Shown here one piece after another: positions 1 to 9,016 of a stretch of DNA of 60,326 nt. The translations under genes and the position numbers were made by a program. The notes under the pieces are model-generated. The model had not been told where the DNA came from and did no database searches. It saw only the letters and a program-made list of their open reading frames with translations. The DNA comes from Chlorobiota bacterium (GTDB taxonomy: Bacteria; Bacteroidota; Bacteroidia; Bacteroidales; Marinilabiliaceae): positions 1-60,326 of the forward strand of contig JAADEM010000150.1 in assembly GCA_013153405.1 (NCBI GenBank), given 5' to 3'. The first letter of the stretch is position 1, and every line of letters starts with the position of its first letter.

Positions 1-106
1 TTCGCCATTATGGCTTTTTATTTTTTAACTGTCGCTTCCGACAGATTCTCGCTCTTTTTAATCAAACGGGCTGCAAAGATAATAACTTTTATTTTTCCTT
101 GCCAAA
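1..106 (-). promoter_or_regulatory. Promoter and leader of a gene leaving the window leftwards
   Basis: Read on the minus strand, TATCTTTG (74-81) is a perfect Bacteroidota -7 element with TTTG at 103-106 as the -33, 21 bases apart. The leader then carries a hairpin with a 6-bp stem and 4-base loop (29-44, CTGTCG/CGACAG). It reaches an ATG at 8-6 followed by GCG, so the product would begin Met-Ala. Only eight bases of that coding region are present, so the gene cannot be named. A strong promoter with a structured leader would suit a ribosomal protein or other translation gene, but that is inference. Confidence 0.6.
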
Positions 107-174
107 TGTTTTAATAAAAAAATTCAAGATGTTTTTGTTTCATTTTCGGGATACGTTTTTCCCAAAAGCGGGTG

Positions 175-206
175 CAAAGTAAACACCTTTAATTTTTACT
201 TCCAAA
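175..206 (-). promoter_or_regulatory. Second, upstream tandem promoter for the leftward gene
   Basis: On the minus strand TTACTTTG (175-182) lies 20 bases from TTTG (203-206). The -7 departs from TAnnTTTG at its second base. It sits about 100 bases upstream of the first promoter and points the same way, so the two would act in tandem. Confidence 0.4.
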
Positions 207-372
207 CTTTTTTATTGAATATTTTTGTTAAGAAATACTAATTCTCAAAAACCCTCTGATTATCCTTATTTTACAAATTATTTTTTTAATCATGTGTAAT
301 AAACATACTTTATACACCGTATTGATATGCATGTAAAATCCAATTAAGGATTCATAATATTAATATTAAATA

Positions 373-380
373 TATATTTG
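373..380 (+). promoter_or_regulatory. -7 promoter element of the glycosyltransferase gene
   Basis: TATATTTG is an exact match to TAnnTTTG, 40 bases before the ATG at 420. No clear TTTG lies at the -33 distance. Because the element overlaps an in-frame ATG at 378, that upstream ATG is unlikely to be the start. The preceding 207-372 shows only AT-rich sequence. Confidence 0.5.
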
Positions 381-419
381 CGTTTCATATATCTTAGTTT
401 TAAATATTTGCAGTTAAAG

Positions 420-1151
420 ATGAAACAAAACATTGTAATCATACCAACTTATAATGAAATAGAAAACATTGAATCCATCATAAAAGCCGTTTTTAAATTA
501 CCTGTTGAATTTCACGTGCTTATAATTGATGACAATTCTCCTGACGGCACAGCAACCAAAGTTCAGGAGTTACAGACAGAATTTCCTGACAAACTTCATA
601 TGATAAAACGTTCGGGAAAACTTGGTTTAGGCACAGCATACATTACCGGTTTTAAATGGTCAATAGAAAAGAAGTACGACTACATTTATGAAATGGATGC
701 CGATTTCTCACACAACCCTGAGGACCTCATTAAACTTTATAAGGCCTGCGAAGAAGAGGGAGCAGACATGGCTATCGGCTCAAGATACATTTCAGGAGTA
801 AATGTAGTAAACTGGCCGATGGGACGTGTCCTGATGTCATATTTTGCATCAGTATACGTAAGAACAATTACCGGAATGAAAATAATGGATACCACAGCAG
901 GGTTTGTGGGGTATCGCCGAAAAGTTCTTGAAACAATAAAACTGGACAAAATAAGATTAAAAGGATATGGTTTTCAGATAGAAATGAAATTCACAGTCTG
1001 GAAATACGGCTTTAAAATTATTGAAGTACCTATAATCTTCACAGAACGACGTGAAGGAGTATCCAAAATGACAGGAGGAATATTCAGAGAGGCTGTATGG
1101 GGAGTAATAAAAATGAAACTCGCTAGTTTTTTCAAAAAATTCAATCCTTGA
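420..1151 (+). CDS. Polyprenol-phosphate glycosyltransferase (DPM1-like, GT2)
   Basis: Family 2 glycosyltransferase of the dolichol/polyprenol-phosphate mannose synthase type. It would move a sugar from a nucleotide sugar to a polyprenyl phosphate at the inner face of the membrane, giving a donor for cell-surface glycosylation. The 243-residue protein shows PTYNE at 9-13, IDDNSPDGT at 37-45 and the metal-binding DAD at 94-96. It ends without the C-terminal membrane helices found in longer relatives. The ATG at 420 was chosen because family similarity begins there and the longer frame at 378 starts inside the promoter element. Next comes dihydroorotase, 51 bases on, possibly co-transcribed. 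The exact sugar is not determined. Confidence 0.88.
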   Translation: MKQNIVIIPTYNEIENIESIIKAVFKLPVEFHVLIIDDNSPDGTATKVQELQTEFPDKLHMIKRSGKLGLGTAYITGFKWSIEKKYDYIYEMDADFSHNPEDLIKLYKACEEEGADMAIGSRYISGVNVVNWPMGRVLMSYFASVYVRTITGMKIMDTTAGFVGYRRKVLETIKLDKIRLKGYGFQIEMKFTVWKYGFKIIEVPIIFTERREGVSKMTGGIFREAVWGVIKMKLASFFKKFNP

Positions 1152-1202
1152 CTATATTTTATTTTCAGACTAACTTGCCATTAATCCAATAAAGTTCCGT
1201 AA

Positions 1203-2543
1203 ATGTCAAAAACACTTATAGCCAATGCCATAATCATCAACGAGGGTGTCAAAAGAAAAGGAAGTGTTCTTATTAACAATAACATTATAGAAAAGATATA
1301 TAAGGACGGTGAAACATATCCGGAAGCTGATAACATCATTGATGCCACTGACAAGCTTCTGCTTCCCGGCATTATTGACGATCAGGTACATTTTCGTGAA
1401 CCGGGACTTACTCATAAAGGGGACATTCACTCTGAATCCAGAGCTGCTGTAGCAGGAGGAGTCACCTCGTTTATGGAGATGCCCAACACTATTCCGCAAA
1501 CCATTACATTAAAAGCATTGGAAGAAAAATATTCCATTGCATCAGAGAACTCGTTTGCCAACTACTCTTTTTATTTCGGTGCTACAAATGACAACACCCC
1601 AGAACTCACAAAGTTAGATCCGGGAAAAGTTTGTGGCGTAAAGGTTTTCATGGGCTCCTCCACTGGAAATATGCTGGTGGATAATGATAAGGCATTAAGC
1701 AGAATATTTTCTGAAGCCCCAACAATAGTAACAACCCATTGTGAGGATGAAGCGACAATAAAAAGAAACACTGAGTTTTACAGAAAAAGATACGGAGAAA
1801 ATATCAGTTTTAAATATCACCCCGCAATAAGATCGGCAGAGGCATGTTACATATCTTCGGCAAAAGCAGCGGAACTTGCATCGAAATACGGCACTCAACT
1901 TCACATTCTTCATCTTTCAACTGCAAAAGAGATGGCGTTATTCGACAACAACACTCCCTTAGAAGAAAAAAATATAACCGGAGAAGTCTGCGTGCATCAC
2001 CTGTGGTTTACTGATGAGGATTATGACAAATACGGCAGCCGCATAAAATGGAACCCTGCAATAAAATCACGTTCAGACCGTGATGCTTTGAGAGATGCTG
2101 TTAATTCAAACAAACTCGACATTGTGGCAACCGATCATGCCCCGCATACTATTGCAGAAAAAAATAACACCTATTTTAAAGCCCCTTCAGGCGGACCGCT
2201 TGTTCAGCACTCACTTGTTGCAATGCTCGAAATGGTTAAACAAGGGATTTTCACTTACGAAAAAGTAGTGGAAAAAATGTGTCATGCACCTGCCATACTC
2301 TATAGGATCAACAAAAGAGGATTTATCCGTGAAGGCTATTTTGCCGATCTTACTTTGATTGAACCGGCAAAGGAATGGACTGTTTCAAAAGACAACATAT
2401 TATACAAATGTGGCTGGTCTCCGTTTGAGGGCATACGTTTTACTCATAAGGTTTATAAAACTTTCATAAACGGAAAGCCGGTTTATGACAATGGCATCAT
2501 AAATGAAAACATAAGAGGTTCTCGTCTGAGCTTTAACAGATAA
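1203..2543 (+). CDS. pyrC: Dihydroorotase
   Basis: Amidohydrolase that reversibly cyclises N-carbamoyl-aspartate to dihydroorotate, the third step of pyrimidine synthesis, in the cytoplasm. The 446-residue length suits a class I dihydroorotase. Visible features are the N-terminal composite beta domain, DDQVHFREPG at about 59-68, the lysine of GVKVFMGSS that is carboxylated in this family, metal-ligand histidines in TTHCED and LHILHLS, and the catalytic aspartate of ATDHAPHT. The usual HxH of strand 1 is Gln61-Val-His63, so one canonical metal ligand is absent; from memory this variant is common in Bacteroidota dihydroorotases. No other pyrimidine gene is adjacent. A hydantoinase-like role is less likely. 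Confidence 0.9.
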   Translation: MSKTLIANAIIINEGVKRKGSVLINNNIIEKIYKDGETYPEADNIIDATDKLLLPGIIDDQVHFREPGLTHKGDIHSESRAAVAGGVTSFMEMPNTIPQTITLKALEEKYSIASENSFANYSFYFGATNDNTPELTKLDPGKVCGVKVFMGSSTGNMLVDNDKALSRIFSEAPTIVTTHCEDEATIKRNTEFYRKRYGENISFKYHPAIRSAEACYISSAKAAELASKYGTQLHILHLSTAKEMALFDNNTPLEEKNITGEVCVHHLWFTDEDYDKYGSRIKWNPAIKSRSDRDALRDAVNSNKLDIVATDHAPHTIAEKNNTYFKAPSGGPLVQHSLVAMLEMVKQGIFTYEKVVEKMCHAPAILYRINKRGFIREGYFADLTLIEPAKEWTVSKDNILYKCGWSPFEGIRFTHKVYKTFINGKPVYDNGIINENIRGSRLSFNR

Positions 2544-2572
2544 CTTAAACCTGAAAACAATAATCAAAAAAA

Positions 2573-3061
2573 ATGAAAACATTACTTTTTATTTTAGCGG
2601 TATTAGCTTTACTGTTCAGTTGTACTGAAAAAAACGATGTCATTAAAAAAAATAATCCGGATGTAATACCGGGAGTTATGCTTGCCGACACTATCAGCTA
2701 TCCGGTTGTAATAAAAAACCCTGACACAACCGACACCTGGACAACCCGGTGCCTTATACCACTCGACAGAAAAAAACTTGTAGATATGGTCTTTGATGCT
2801 GTATACAAACACAAGGCCCAACCATACAATTATTTCACAGATAAGCCGATGACAATAAAAGATGTGAAGGAGCTGGAAGCTTCTGATGATTTTTCACGTG
2901 ATAAAGTGGGCAAACTTCAGTTTTGGGAGAGCTGGTATTTTGATGAAAAACATCAGATATTCACTAAAAAGGTTCATAAAATACTGGTTGCATACGAACG
3001 TATTTCCGATGACGGTGAATTAAGAAATTACAAAGCTGCGTTTTACATTAAATTAAACTAA
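2573..3061 (+). CDS. Small lipoprotein with GldN/PorN-like C-terminus
   Basis: A 162-residue secreted protein. It has a hydrophobic N-terminus ending LLFSC, a lipobox giving Cys17. The remainder is soluble and polar. Two patches recall GldN of the type IX secretion/gliding machinery: a segment of the form LVDMVFDAVYKHKAQPYNYF followed by PMTIKDV, and WESWYFDEKHQ near the C-terminus, where GldN has a WFFDK-type stretch. The similarity is by eye only, and the protein is about half the usual GldN length. It follows dihydroorotase by 29 bases on the same strand. Lipoprotein nature is fairly sure; the family link is tentative. Confidence 0.55.
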   Translation: MKTLLFILAVLALLFSCTEKNDVIKKNNPDVIPGVMLADTISYPVVIKNPDTTDTWTTRCLIPLDRKKLVDMVFDAVYKHKAQPYNYFTDKPMTIKDVKELEASDDFSRDKVGKLQFWESWYFDEKHQIFTKKVHKILVAYERISDDGELRNYKAAFYIKLN

Positions 3062-3110
3062 GATACACCTGTTTGTAATGATTGGGAAACCTGAGATTGT
3101 CCGCTTTACG

Positions 3111-4379
3111 TTAAAACTTCCACTCCGATTTTCGCACAACATATCTGGCCGTATTTCTGCTAACCTGTGAATCGATGATATCTTTCCCTTTCAATATCTT
3201 TTTTATCGAATCATCGGTATAATGTCTTATAGATATCAGTTCCAGATTCTCATTATAGCGAACAACATATCTGTCCTGAAGTTCATTAACAAGGTCATTA
3301 AGTGTATCCATCCGATTTATACACACAGAAAAGTTTATTGCAGAATTATGCATAAGATTAATTTTAACCCGCCTGCGACTGAAAATACTGAATATCTCCG
3401 AAAGGTTATTTTCAACAATAAATGAAAAATCCTTTGGTGAGATAGTCAGCAATATCTGATCTTTCTTTAATATATAAACAGGAGGTAAATCGACGTGCCC
3501 CTTCAGATCGTAGATTTTTGTGCCCATGGCACCAGGCTCAACAAAAGACCTGACAAAAAGCGGAATTTTTTTATTCTCAAGAGGTTTTATTGTTTTAGGA
3601 TGTATAACCTGTGCGCCATAAAAAGATAATTCAATAGCCTCACGGTACGACATCTTTTCAATTTTTTCTGCCTCAGGATACCAGCGCGGATCAGCATTAA
3701 GAACACCTGGCACATCTTTCCATATTGAAACGGAATCTGCATCAAACACATATCCTAAAACTGCCGAGGTATAGTCAGAGCCTTCCCTTCCAAGTGTTGT
3801 TGAAAGGTTATTTACAGTTCCTCCAATAAATCCCTGGGTCACATATATATCAAATTCATTAAAATTCATATGCTTCAACATTAGTTGTCCGGTTAGTTCC
3901 CAGTCAGTTTCTGCCTCACGATATTGCTCATTGGTTTTAAGCAATGTTCTTATATCGATCCATTTGTTTTTTGTCCCTGCTAAATTAAGGTAATGACTTA
4001 CAATTAAGGTTGAAAACATTTCACCAAACGGCACTATCTGGTCATATTCAAAATCATAATTCAGCGATGGCGCTCCATTCAGTTTTTCAAACAGTTTTTG
4101 AAACCATTTTTGCAGTTCACTTTCACAACCGGATCCTGAACCGAACAATTCTCTTACAATATTAATATGATATCTCTTTACATTTTCAAACTCTGCTGAA
4201 GCAATATCCTTTTCGCCATTAAAGTACGATAGAGCAACCTGCTCCATTGCATTTGTTGTTTTTCCCATTGCAGACACCACAACTACGAGCCGCTCATTAG
4301 CACCATTAACAATAGAAGCCAGATTCCGAACCCCTTCGGCATCCCTTACCGACGCTCCGCCAAATTTATATACAATCAT
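3111..4379 (-). CDS. lysC: Aspartate kinase
   Basis: Monofunctional aspartokinase (422 residues) phosphorylating aspartate to aspartyl-4-phosphate, the entry to lysine, threonine, methionine and diaminopimelate synthesis. KFGGASV at 5-11 is the nucleotide-binding signature, GREGSDYT in the middle the catalytic/substrate loop, and the segment from about residue 300 looks like the regulatory ACT region. There is no homoserine dehydrogenase domain. It is a single gene read divergently from mfd, with 104 bases between the two starts. A degenerate TATCTTTTG on the minus strand at 4414-4422 could be its -7. Diaminopimelate output links it to MurE further along the window. Confidence 0.9.
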   Translation of the reverse strand: MIVYKFGGASVRDAEGVRNLASIVNGANERLVVVVSAMGKTTNAMEQVALSYFNGEKDIASAEFENVKRYHINIVRELFGSGSGCESELQKWFQKLFEKLNGAPSLNYDFEYDQIVPFGEMFSTLIVSHYLNLAGTKNKWIDIRTLLKTNEQYREAETDWELTGQLMLKHMNFNEFDIYVTQGFIGGTVNNLSTTLGREGSDYTSAVLGYVFDADSVSIWKDVPGVLNADPRWYPEAEKIEKMSYREAIELSFYGAQVIHPKTIKPLENKKIPLFVRSFVEPGAMGTKIYDLKGHVDLPPVYILKKDQILLTISPKDFSFIVENNLSEIFSIFSRRRVKINLMHNSAINFSVCINRMDTLNDLVNELQDRYVVRYNENLELISIRHYTDDSIKKILKGKDIIDSQVSRNTARYVVRKSEWKF

Positions 4380-4461
4380 TCAACCGTAATTATTTTCTAA
4401 TACAAGATAAAAACAAAAGATAAAAGAGTAACGAAAAAAGTTATTTTTTAGTACGATTGCC

Positions 4462-4469
4462 TATTTTTG
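4462..4469 (+). promoter_or_regulatory. -7 promoter element of mfd
   Basis: TATTTTTG, an exact TAnnTTTG match, 15 bases before the GTG start at 4484. The transcript would have a very short leader. The -33 is weak (TTATTTT region near 4440). Confidence 0.5.
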
Positions 4470-4483
4470 CAAAAAAATAAAAC

Positions 4484-7400
4484 GTGAAGTTAAGTCATCT
4501 GATAAGCCGATACCGGAAAACCCCACTCTTTGACATTTTAAAAAACCGGTTATCCGACAATTCCGAATTAACAATATTAAAAGGCTGCTCCGGCTCTGTT
4601 AAGGCGCTGCTCGTAGCAATGCTGAAGGATAAAAACCCCGGGATAATTATTCTGAACGACCATGAATCAGCTGCATTTTTTTATCATGATCTTGTTCAGC
4701 TAACCGGAGAAAAAGATGTTTTTTTTCTTCCGTCATCTTACAAACGCTCTCCGGAACAAGGCCGTAAAGACCCGCAAAATGTTTTGATGCGTACCGAAAC
4801 TCTGAATGCATTATTGAATAATCCTGACGGCATTTTTGTTGTAACTTATCCTGATGCCGTAGCCGAAAAAGTAATCGCATCATCTGTACTTGAAGACCAT
4901 ACCCTGAAAATAAGCAAAGGCGACAAACTTGACACTTCTTTCATAACAGACCTGTTGGGAGAATATGATTTCAGCAGGGTTGATTATGTGTTTGAGCCCG
5001 GGCAATATTCTGTACGCGGAAGTATAATCGACATATTCTCTTTTTCAAATGACAATCCGTACAGAATAGACCTGTTTGGTGACGAAGTAGACAGCATTAG
5101 AAGTTTTGATCTTGAAACACAACTATCTACCGAAAATCTTCAATCGGTTGAAATTATTCCTGACATTACTAACAATGAGCTTGAAGAATCATTCGTTCCT
5201 TTTTCCGATTTCATGCCCGGAAACAGTATAATATGGATTGAAGATATAAGGTTTACTTCCGAAATTATTGATAAAATAAAAACCAGGTTAGATTCAGCTC
5301 AATATATTGACGAAGATACATATGAAGAATCCAAAATCCCTTCATCCGATGATTTCTGCATCTCTTCGGAGCTGTTTAATCCCATGGAAAAAATGAAAGT
5401 ACTGACTTTCAACACTCATGTAGAACAATTACAAAAACATACAAGTACAATTCCCCTTAACACTTCTCCACAACCAGTTTTTCATAAAAACTTTGATTTA
5501 CTGGAAGAAAACCTTTCTGAACTCAACGACAAAGAGTACTCAACATTCATACTGTCCGATAATCCGAAACAACTGGAGCGCCTTAAGGCCATTTTTGAAG
5601 ACAAAGGAAGCAGTATTCTTTATGAAGAAACCAATCATTCGCTTCACGAAGGATTTATCGACAACGACAACAAAATAGCAGTTTATACGGATCATCAGAT
5701 CTTTGAAAGATATCATAAGTTCTCTTTACGCACCGAAAAAACAAAATCAGCCCAACAGGCTCTCACGCTAAAAGAACTTAACCGGTTAAATCCCGGCAAT
5801 TATGTTGTTCACATCGACCATGGTATAGGAAAGTTCGGAGGGTTAGTAACCACAGAGGTAAATGGACAGGTGCAGGAGGCAATACGGCTCATTTACCGCG
5901 ACAATGATGTACTACTTGTCAGCATACACTCATTACATCGCATAAGTAAATATAAAGGTAAAGACGGAACTCCGCCGAAAATAAACAAGCTTGGTACGGC
6001 AGCATGGAAAAACCTTAAGAAAAAAACAAAATCGAAGGTTAAGGACATTGCCCGTGAATTGATATCTCTTTATGCCAAACGAAAATCACAACCGGGATTT
6101 GCGTTTTCTCCCGACTCTTACCTACAGACAGAACTTGAATCATCATTTATATACGAAGACACCCCTGATCAGGTAAAAACGACCCAGGCGGTAAAAAAAG
6201 ATATGGAATCGCATACTCCTATGGACAGGCTGGTTTGCGGTGATGTTGGTTTTGGCAAAACCGAAATTGCTATCAGAGCTGCCTTTAAAGCCGTGACCGA
6301 CAACAAACAGGTTGCAGTACTGGTTCCTACAACAATTCTGGCACTTCAGCATTACACAACATTTAAAGAAAGATTAAAAAACTTTCCTGTCAAAGTAGAT
6401 TATATAAGCAGGCTCAGGACAGCCAAAAGCATTAAGAATGCTTTAAAGGATTTAAAGGATGGTAATCTTGATATCATTATAGGTACACACCGCCTCGTAG
6501 GGAAGGATGTGGAATTTAAAGATCTGGGGTTACTTATAATAGACGAGGAACAAAGGTTCGGAGTCGCCGTAAAAGAAAAACTAAAAAACTTCAGGGTGAA
6601 TGTTGATACACTTACCCTCACTGCCACTCCAATTCCGCGTACATTACAATTTTCATTAATGGGTGCCCGCGATTTGTCAATCCTGAACACCCCGCCTCCT
6701 AATCGTCACCCCATAAATACCGAACTCCACACATTTAATGAAGATGTAATAAAAGAGGCAATTACATACGAAACAGAGCGAAACGGCCAGGTGTTTTTCA
6801 TAAACAACCGGGTTCAGAATATTTATGAGATAGAAGAACTTGTCCGGCGCATTCTTCCTGATATAAGAATAATAACTGCCCACGGGCAAATGGATGGCCC
6901 AAAGCTGGAAAAGATAATGCTTGATTTTATTGCCGGAGAGTACGATGTTCTTATTGCAACAACCATAATAGAATCGGGACTTGATATTCCGAATGCAAAC
7001 ACAATTATAATAAATGATGCTCATCGTTTCGGGCTTAGTGAGCTTCATCAGTTAAGAGGAAGAGTAGGGCGTGCAAATAAAAAAGCATTTTGTTATTTAC
7101 TGGCCCCCCCTTTGTCAACCCTGACACAGGAAGCACGTCGCCGTCTAAAAATTATTGAAGAGTTCTCGGATCTGGGTAGCGGTTTCAATATTGCCATGCA
7201 GGATCTTGATATCAGAGGTGCCGGTGATATACTTGGTGCCGAACAAAGTGGTTTTATTTCGGACATAGGTTACGAAACATATATGCGTATCCTGAATGAA
7301 GCTGTACAGGAATTAAAAGAAACCGAATACAAGGAAGTGTTCGTAACGGAATTGGAACAAAAAGCGAAAGAGTCCCAAGTCTTTGTTCCCGATTGTCAGA

Positions 7401-7864
7401 TAGAAACCGACATTGAAATGAGGTTTCCTGAAGATTATATATCAAATATATCGGAAAGGATGCAACTTTATCGTGAGCTCGACAGCCTGAATGAAGAAGA
7501 TGAATTACTGACCTTTGAGAAAAACCTGACTGACCGTTTTGGCCCCGTTCCGGAAAGAGCGAAAACGCTTTTTGATATAGTAAGAATGAGACGAACAGCG
7601 AAAAAGCTAGGAATAGAAAAGATTGTTTTCAAATACAATAAACTTTATCTATACTTCATTGCTAATCAGGAATCATACTTTTACAACTCTCCGCAATTCG
7701 GTAAAATACTTCAATGGTTACAGGAAAACCCTTTAGTTGCAGAAATGAAAGAAGGAAAAGGTAAACTCTACCTGCATGTAAAAAAAACAGATTCCGTTAC
7801 AAAAATAAAAAAGCTGCTTGATGAGATTGAAAGTTTTGTTTATGAAAATATCAGGTCGGAATAA
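4484..7864 (+). CDS. mfd: Transcription-repair coupling factor Mfd
   Basis: Superfamily 2 DNA translocase that pushes stalled RNA polymerase off damaged DNA and recruits UvrA to start nucleotide-excision repair. The 1126 residues match the family. In order: an N-terminal UvrB-like module, the RNA-polymerase-interacting CarD-like domain around 430-500 (NYVVHIDHGIGKFGGL), then the translocase with Walker A GDVGFGKTE near 586, DEEQ near 686, TATPIPRT near 714 and motif VI QLRGRVGR, followed by the TRCF C-terminal domain. The start is GTG at 4484, supported by the promoter just upstream. Its last 14 bases overlap the 3' end of the convergent receiver-PAS gene. The related helicase recG lies at the right end of the window. 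Confidence 0.97.
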   Translation: MKLSHLISRYRKTPLFDILKNRLSDNSELTILKGCSGSVKALLVAMLKDKNPGIIILNDHESAAFFYHDLVQLTGEKDVFFLPSSYKRSPEQGRKDPQNVLMRTETLNALLNNPDGIFVVTYPDAVAEKVIASSVLEDHTLKISKGDKLDTSFITDLLGEYDFSRVDYVFEPGQYSVRGSIIDIFSFSNDNPYRIDLFGDEVDSIRSFDLETQLSTENLQSVEIIPDITNNELEESFVPFSDFMPGNSIIWIEDIRFTSEIIDKIKTRLDSAQYIDEDTYEESKIPSSDDFCISSELFNPMEKMKVLTFNTHVEQLQKHTSTIPLNTSPQPVFHKNFDLLEENLSELNDKEYSTFILSDNPKQLERLKAIFEDKGSSILYEETNHSLHEGFIDNDNKIAVYTDHQIFERYHKFSLRTEKTKSAQQALTLKELNRLNPGNYVVHIDHGIGKFGGLVTTEVNGQVQEAIRLIYRDNDVLLVSIHSLHRISKYKGKDGTPPKINKLGTAAWKNLKKKTKSKVKDIARELISLYAKRKSQPGFAFSPDSYLQTELESSFIYEDTPDQVKTTQAVKKDMESHTPMDRLVCGDVGFGKTEIAIRAAFKAVTDNKQVAVLVPTTILALQHYTTFKERLKNFPVKVDYISRLRTAKSIKNALKDLKDGNLDIIIGTHRLVGKDVEFKDLGLLIIDEEQRFGVAVKEKLKNFRVNVDTLTLTATPIPRTLQFSLMGARDLSILNTPPPNRHPINTELHTFNEDVIKEAITYETERNGQVFFINNRVQNIYEIEELVRRILPDIRIITAHGQMDGPKLEKIMLDFIAGEYDVLIATTIIESGLDIPNANTIIINDAHRFGLSELHQLRGRVGRANKKAFCYLLAPPLSTLTQEARRRLKIIEEFSDLGSGFNIAMQDLDIRGAGDILGAEQSGFISDIGYETYMRILNEAVQELKETEYKEVFVTELEQKAKESQVFVPDCQIETDIEMRFPEDYISNISERMQLYRELDSLNEEDELLTFEKNLTDRFGPVPERAKTLFDIVRMRRTAKKLGIEKIVFKYNKLYLYFIANQESYFYNSPQFGKILQWLQENPLVAEMKEGKGKLYLHVKKTDSVTKIKKLLDEIESFVYENIRSE

Positions 7865-8912
7865 ATACAAGTTTTGATACGTTTCCATTAAAATCGAGCA
7901 TCTTTAATGCAGAAAAATCACCTCTGTCTTCTCCGTTAACTACAATTTTTACAGAAATATGATTTTCATTGTTTAATGTAAGTTTTCTTTTGTCCTCTTC
8001 ACTTACATGCAGTTCAACATTTCTGTTTCCTGCTGATATTTCCTGATAGTGCATCGTCAGATTTTCATCAAAACATGATTCCAGTACGGTCAGATCCGGT
8101 TTGGCGATAACAAATGGCATGCCCGAATGTACAAGAGCAATTTTATAACTTTCCATCCTCTCCTGCACCTTAATATCTTCTGATATATCTCTTATTATTA
8201 TCTGTACCGATGATTTGTTGTTAAACTTAACCCCGGAACCATCAATTTCAACATAAGTAAAACGTCCGTGAACATCCTGAAAACGTATAGTCTGGCATTT
8301 AAAACAGCTACCTGCGTTATTAAAATCCTCAAACAACTTAATCACCACCTCCCTGTCTTCTTCAGCAACAAAATTAATAAACGGCTGTAACAAAACATCT
8401 TCTATGTAATGCGTTTTAAACACAACCTCGAGTGCCAGATTATTCAGGTACTGGATTTTACCATCATTTACTATCACAATTGGAACCGGAGATTCACTGA
8501 TAAACTGCCTGTATCCCCTCTCCCTCTCCTTTTGTTCCATATCAACCTTATGTTTATAATATGCAAGATCGATACTTATTCCTAACTCCTGTTTATTAAT
8601 TGGCTTTACCAGAAAACCGTATGAATTAGTAACAATTGCACGTTCAATGACATAACTGCTGGTATCAGAAGAAACATATATAACTGGAACATCAAATTCA
8701 TTTTTAAGCCTTTCGGTTGTCTGAATACCGTCAAGGTCTCCTTCAATATGTATATCCATCAGAACAACATCCGGTTTTACTTCTCTGCAAATTTCCAACG
8801 CATCTTCCCCCTTGTCACATTTGCCTACCAGTTCATGCCCAAGTTCTTTCAGGAACATTTCTATTATTGTAGAAATAAATCTGTCGTCTTCAACAATTAA
8901 AACCTTTCGCAT
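7851..8912 (-). CDS. Response regulator: receiver plus PAS domains
   Basis: 353-residue signalling protein. Residues 1-120 form a CheY-like receiver with the acidic pair Asp9-Asp10, phospho-acceptor Asp53 (VLMDIH) and Lys103 (LVKP). From about 130 to 250 there is a PAS fold (the segment beginning FISESPVPIVIV, then DISED). A second, possibly degenerate PAS-like segment runs to the C-terminus. No histidine kinase, GGDEF or DNA-binding domain is present, so output must be by protein contact or the PAS sensor must modulate the receiver. No partner kinase is adjacent. The gene is convergent with mfd and divergent from coaX. Confidence 0.85.
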   Translation of the reverse strand: MRKVLIVEDDRFISTIIEMFLKELGHELVGKCDKGEDALEICREVKPDVVLMDIHIEGDLDGIQTTERLKNEFDVPVIYVSSDTSSYVIERAIVTNSYGFLVKPINKQELGISIDLAYYKHKVDMEQKERERGYRQFISESPVPIVIVNDGKIQYLNNLALEVVFKTHYIEDVLLQPFINFVAEEDREVVIKLFEDFNNAGSCFKCQTIRFQDVHGRFTYVEIDGSGVKFNNKSSVQIIIRDISEDIKVQERMESYKIALVHSGMPFVIAKPDLTVLESCFDENLTMHYQEISAGNRNVELHVSEEDKRKLTLNNENHISVKIVVNGEDRGDFSALKMLDFNGNVSKLVFIPT

Positions 8913-8970
8913 TTAATAAATTAATAAGTTATTGTCATAAAAAAAGGTTACGCAGTTTTAAAAAACTCAG

Positions 8971-8978
8971 TATCTTTG
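8971..8978 (+). promoter_or_regulatory. -7 promoter element of coaX
   Basis: TATCTTTG, a perfect TAnnTTTG, 38 bases before the GTG of coaX. It would serve the forward run coaX to lptC and perhaps beyond. The -33 position carries only TTAC (8948-8951). Confidence 0.5.
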
Positions 8979-9016
8979 TTCTGAATTTACACCGTTATAA
9001 ACACTAATTCAATTTC

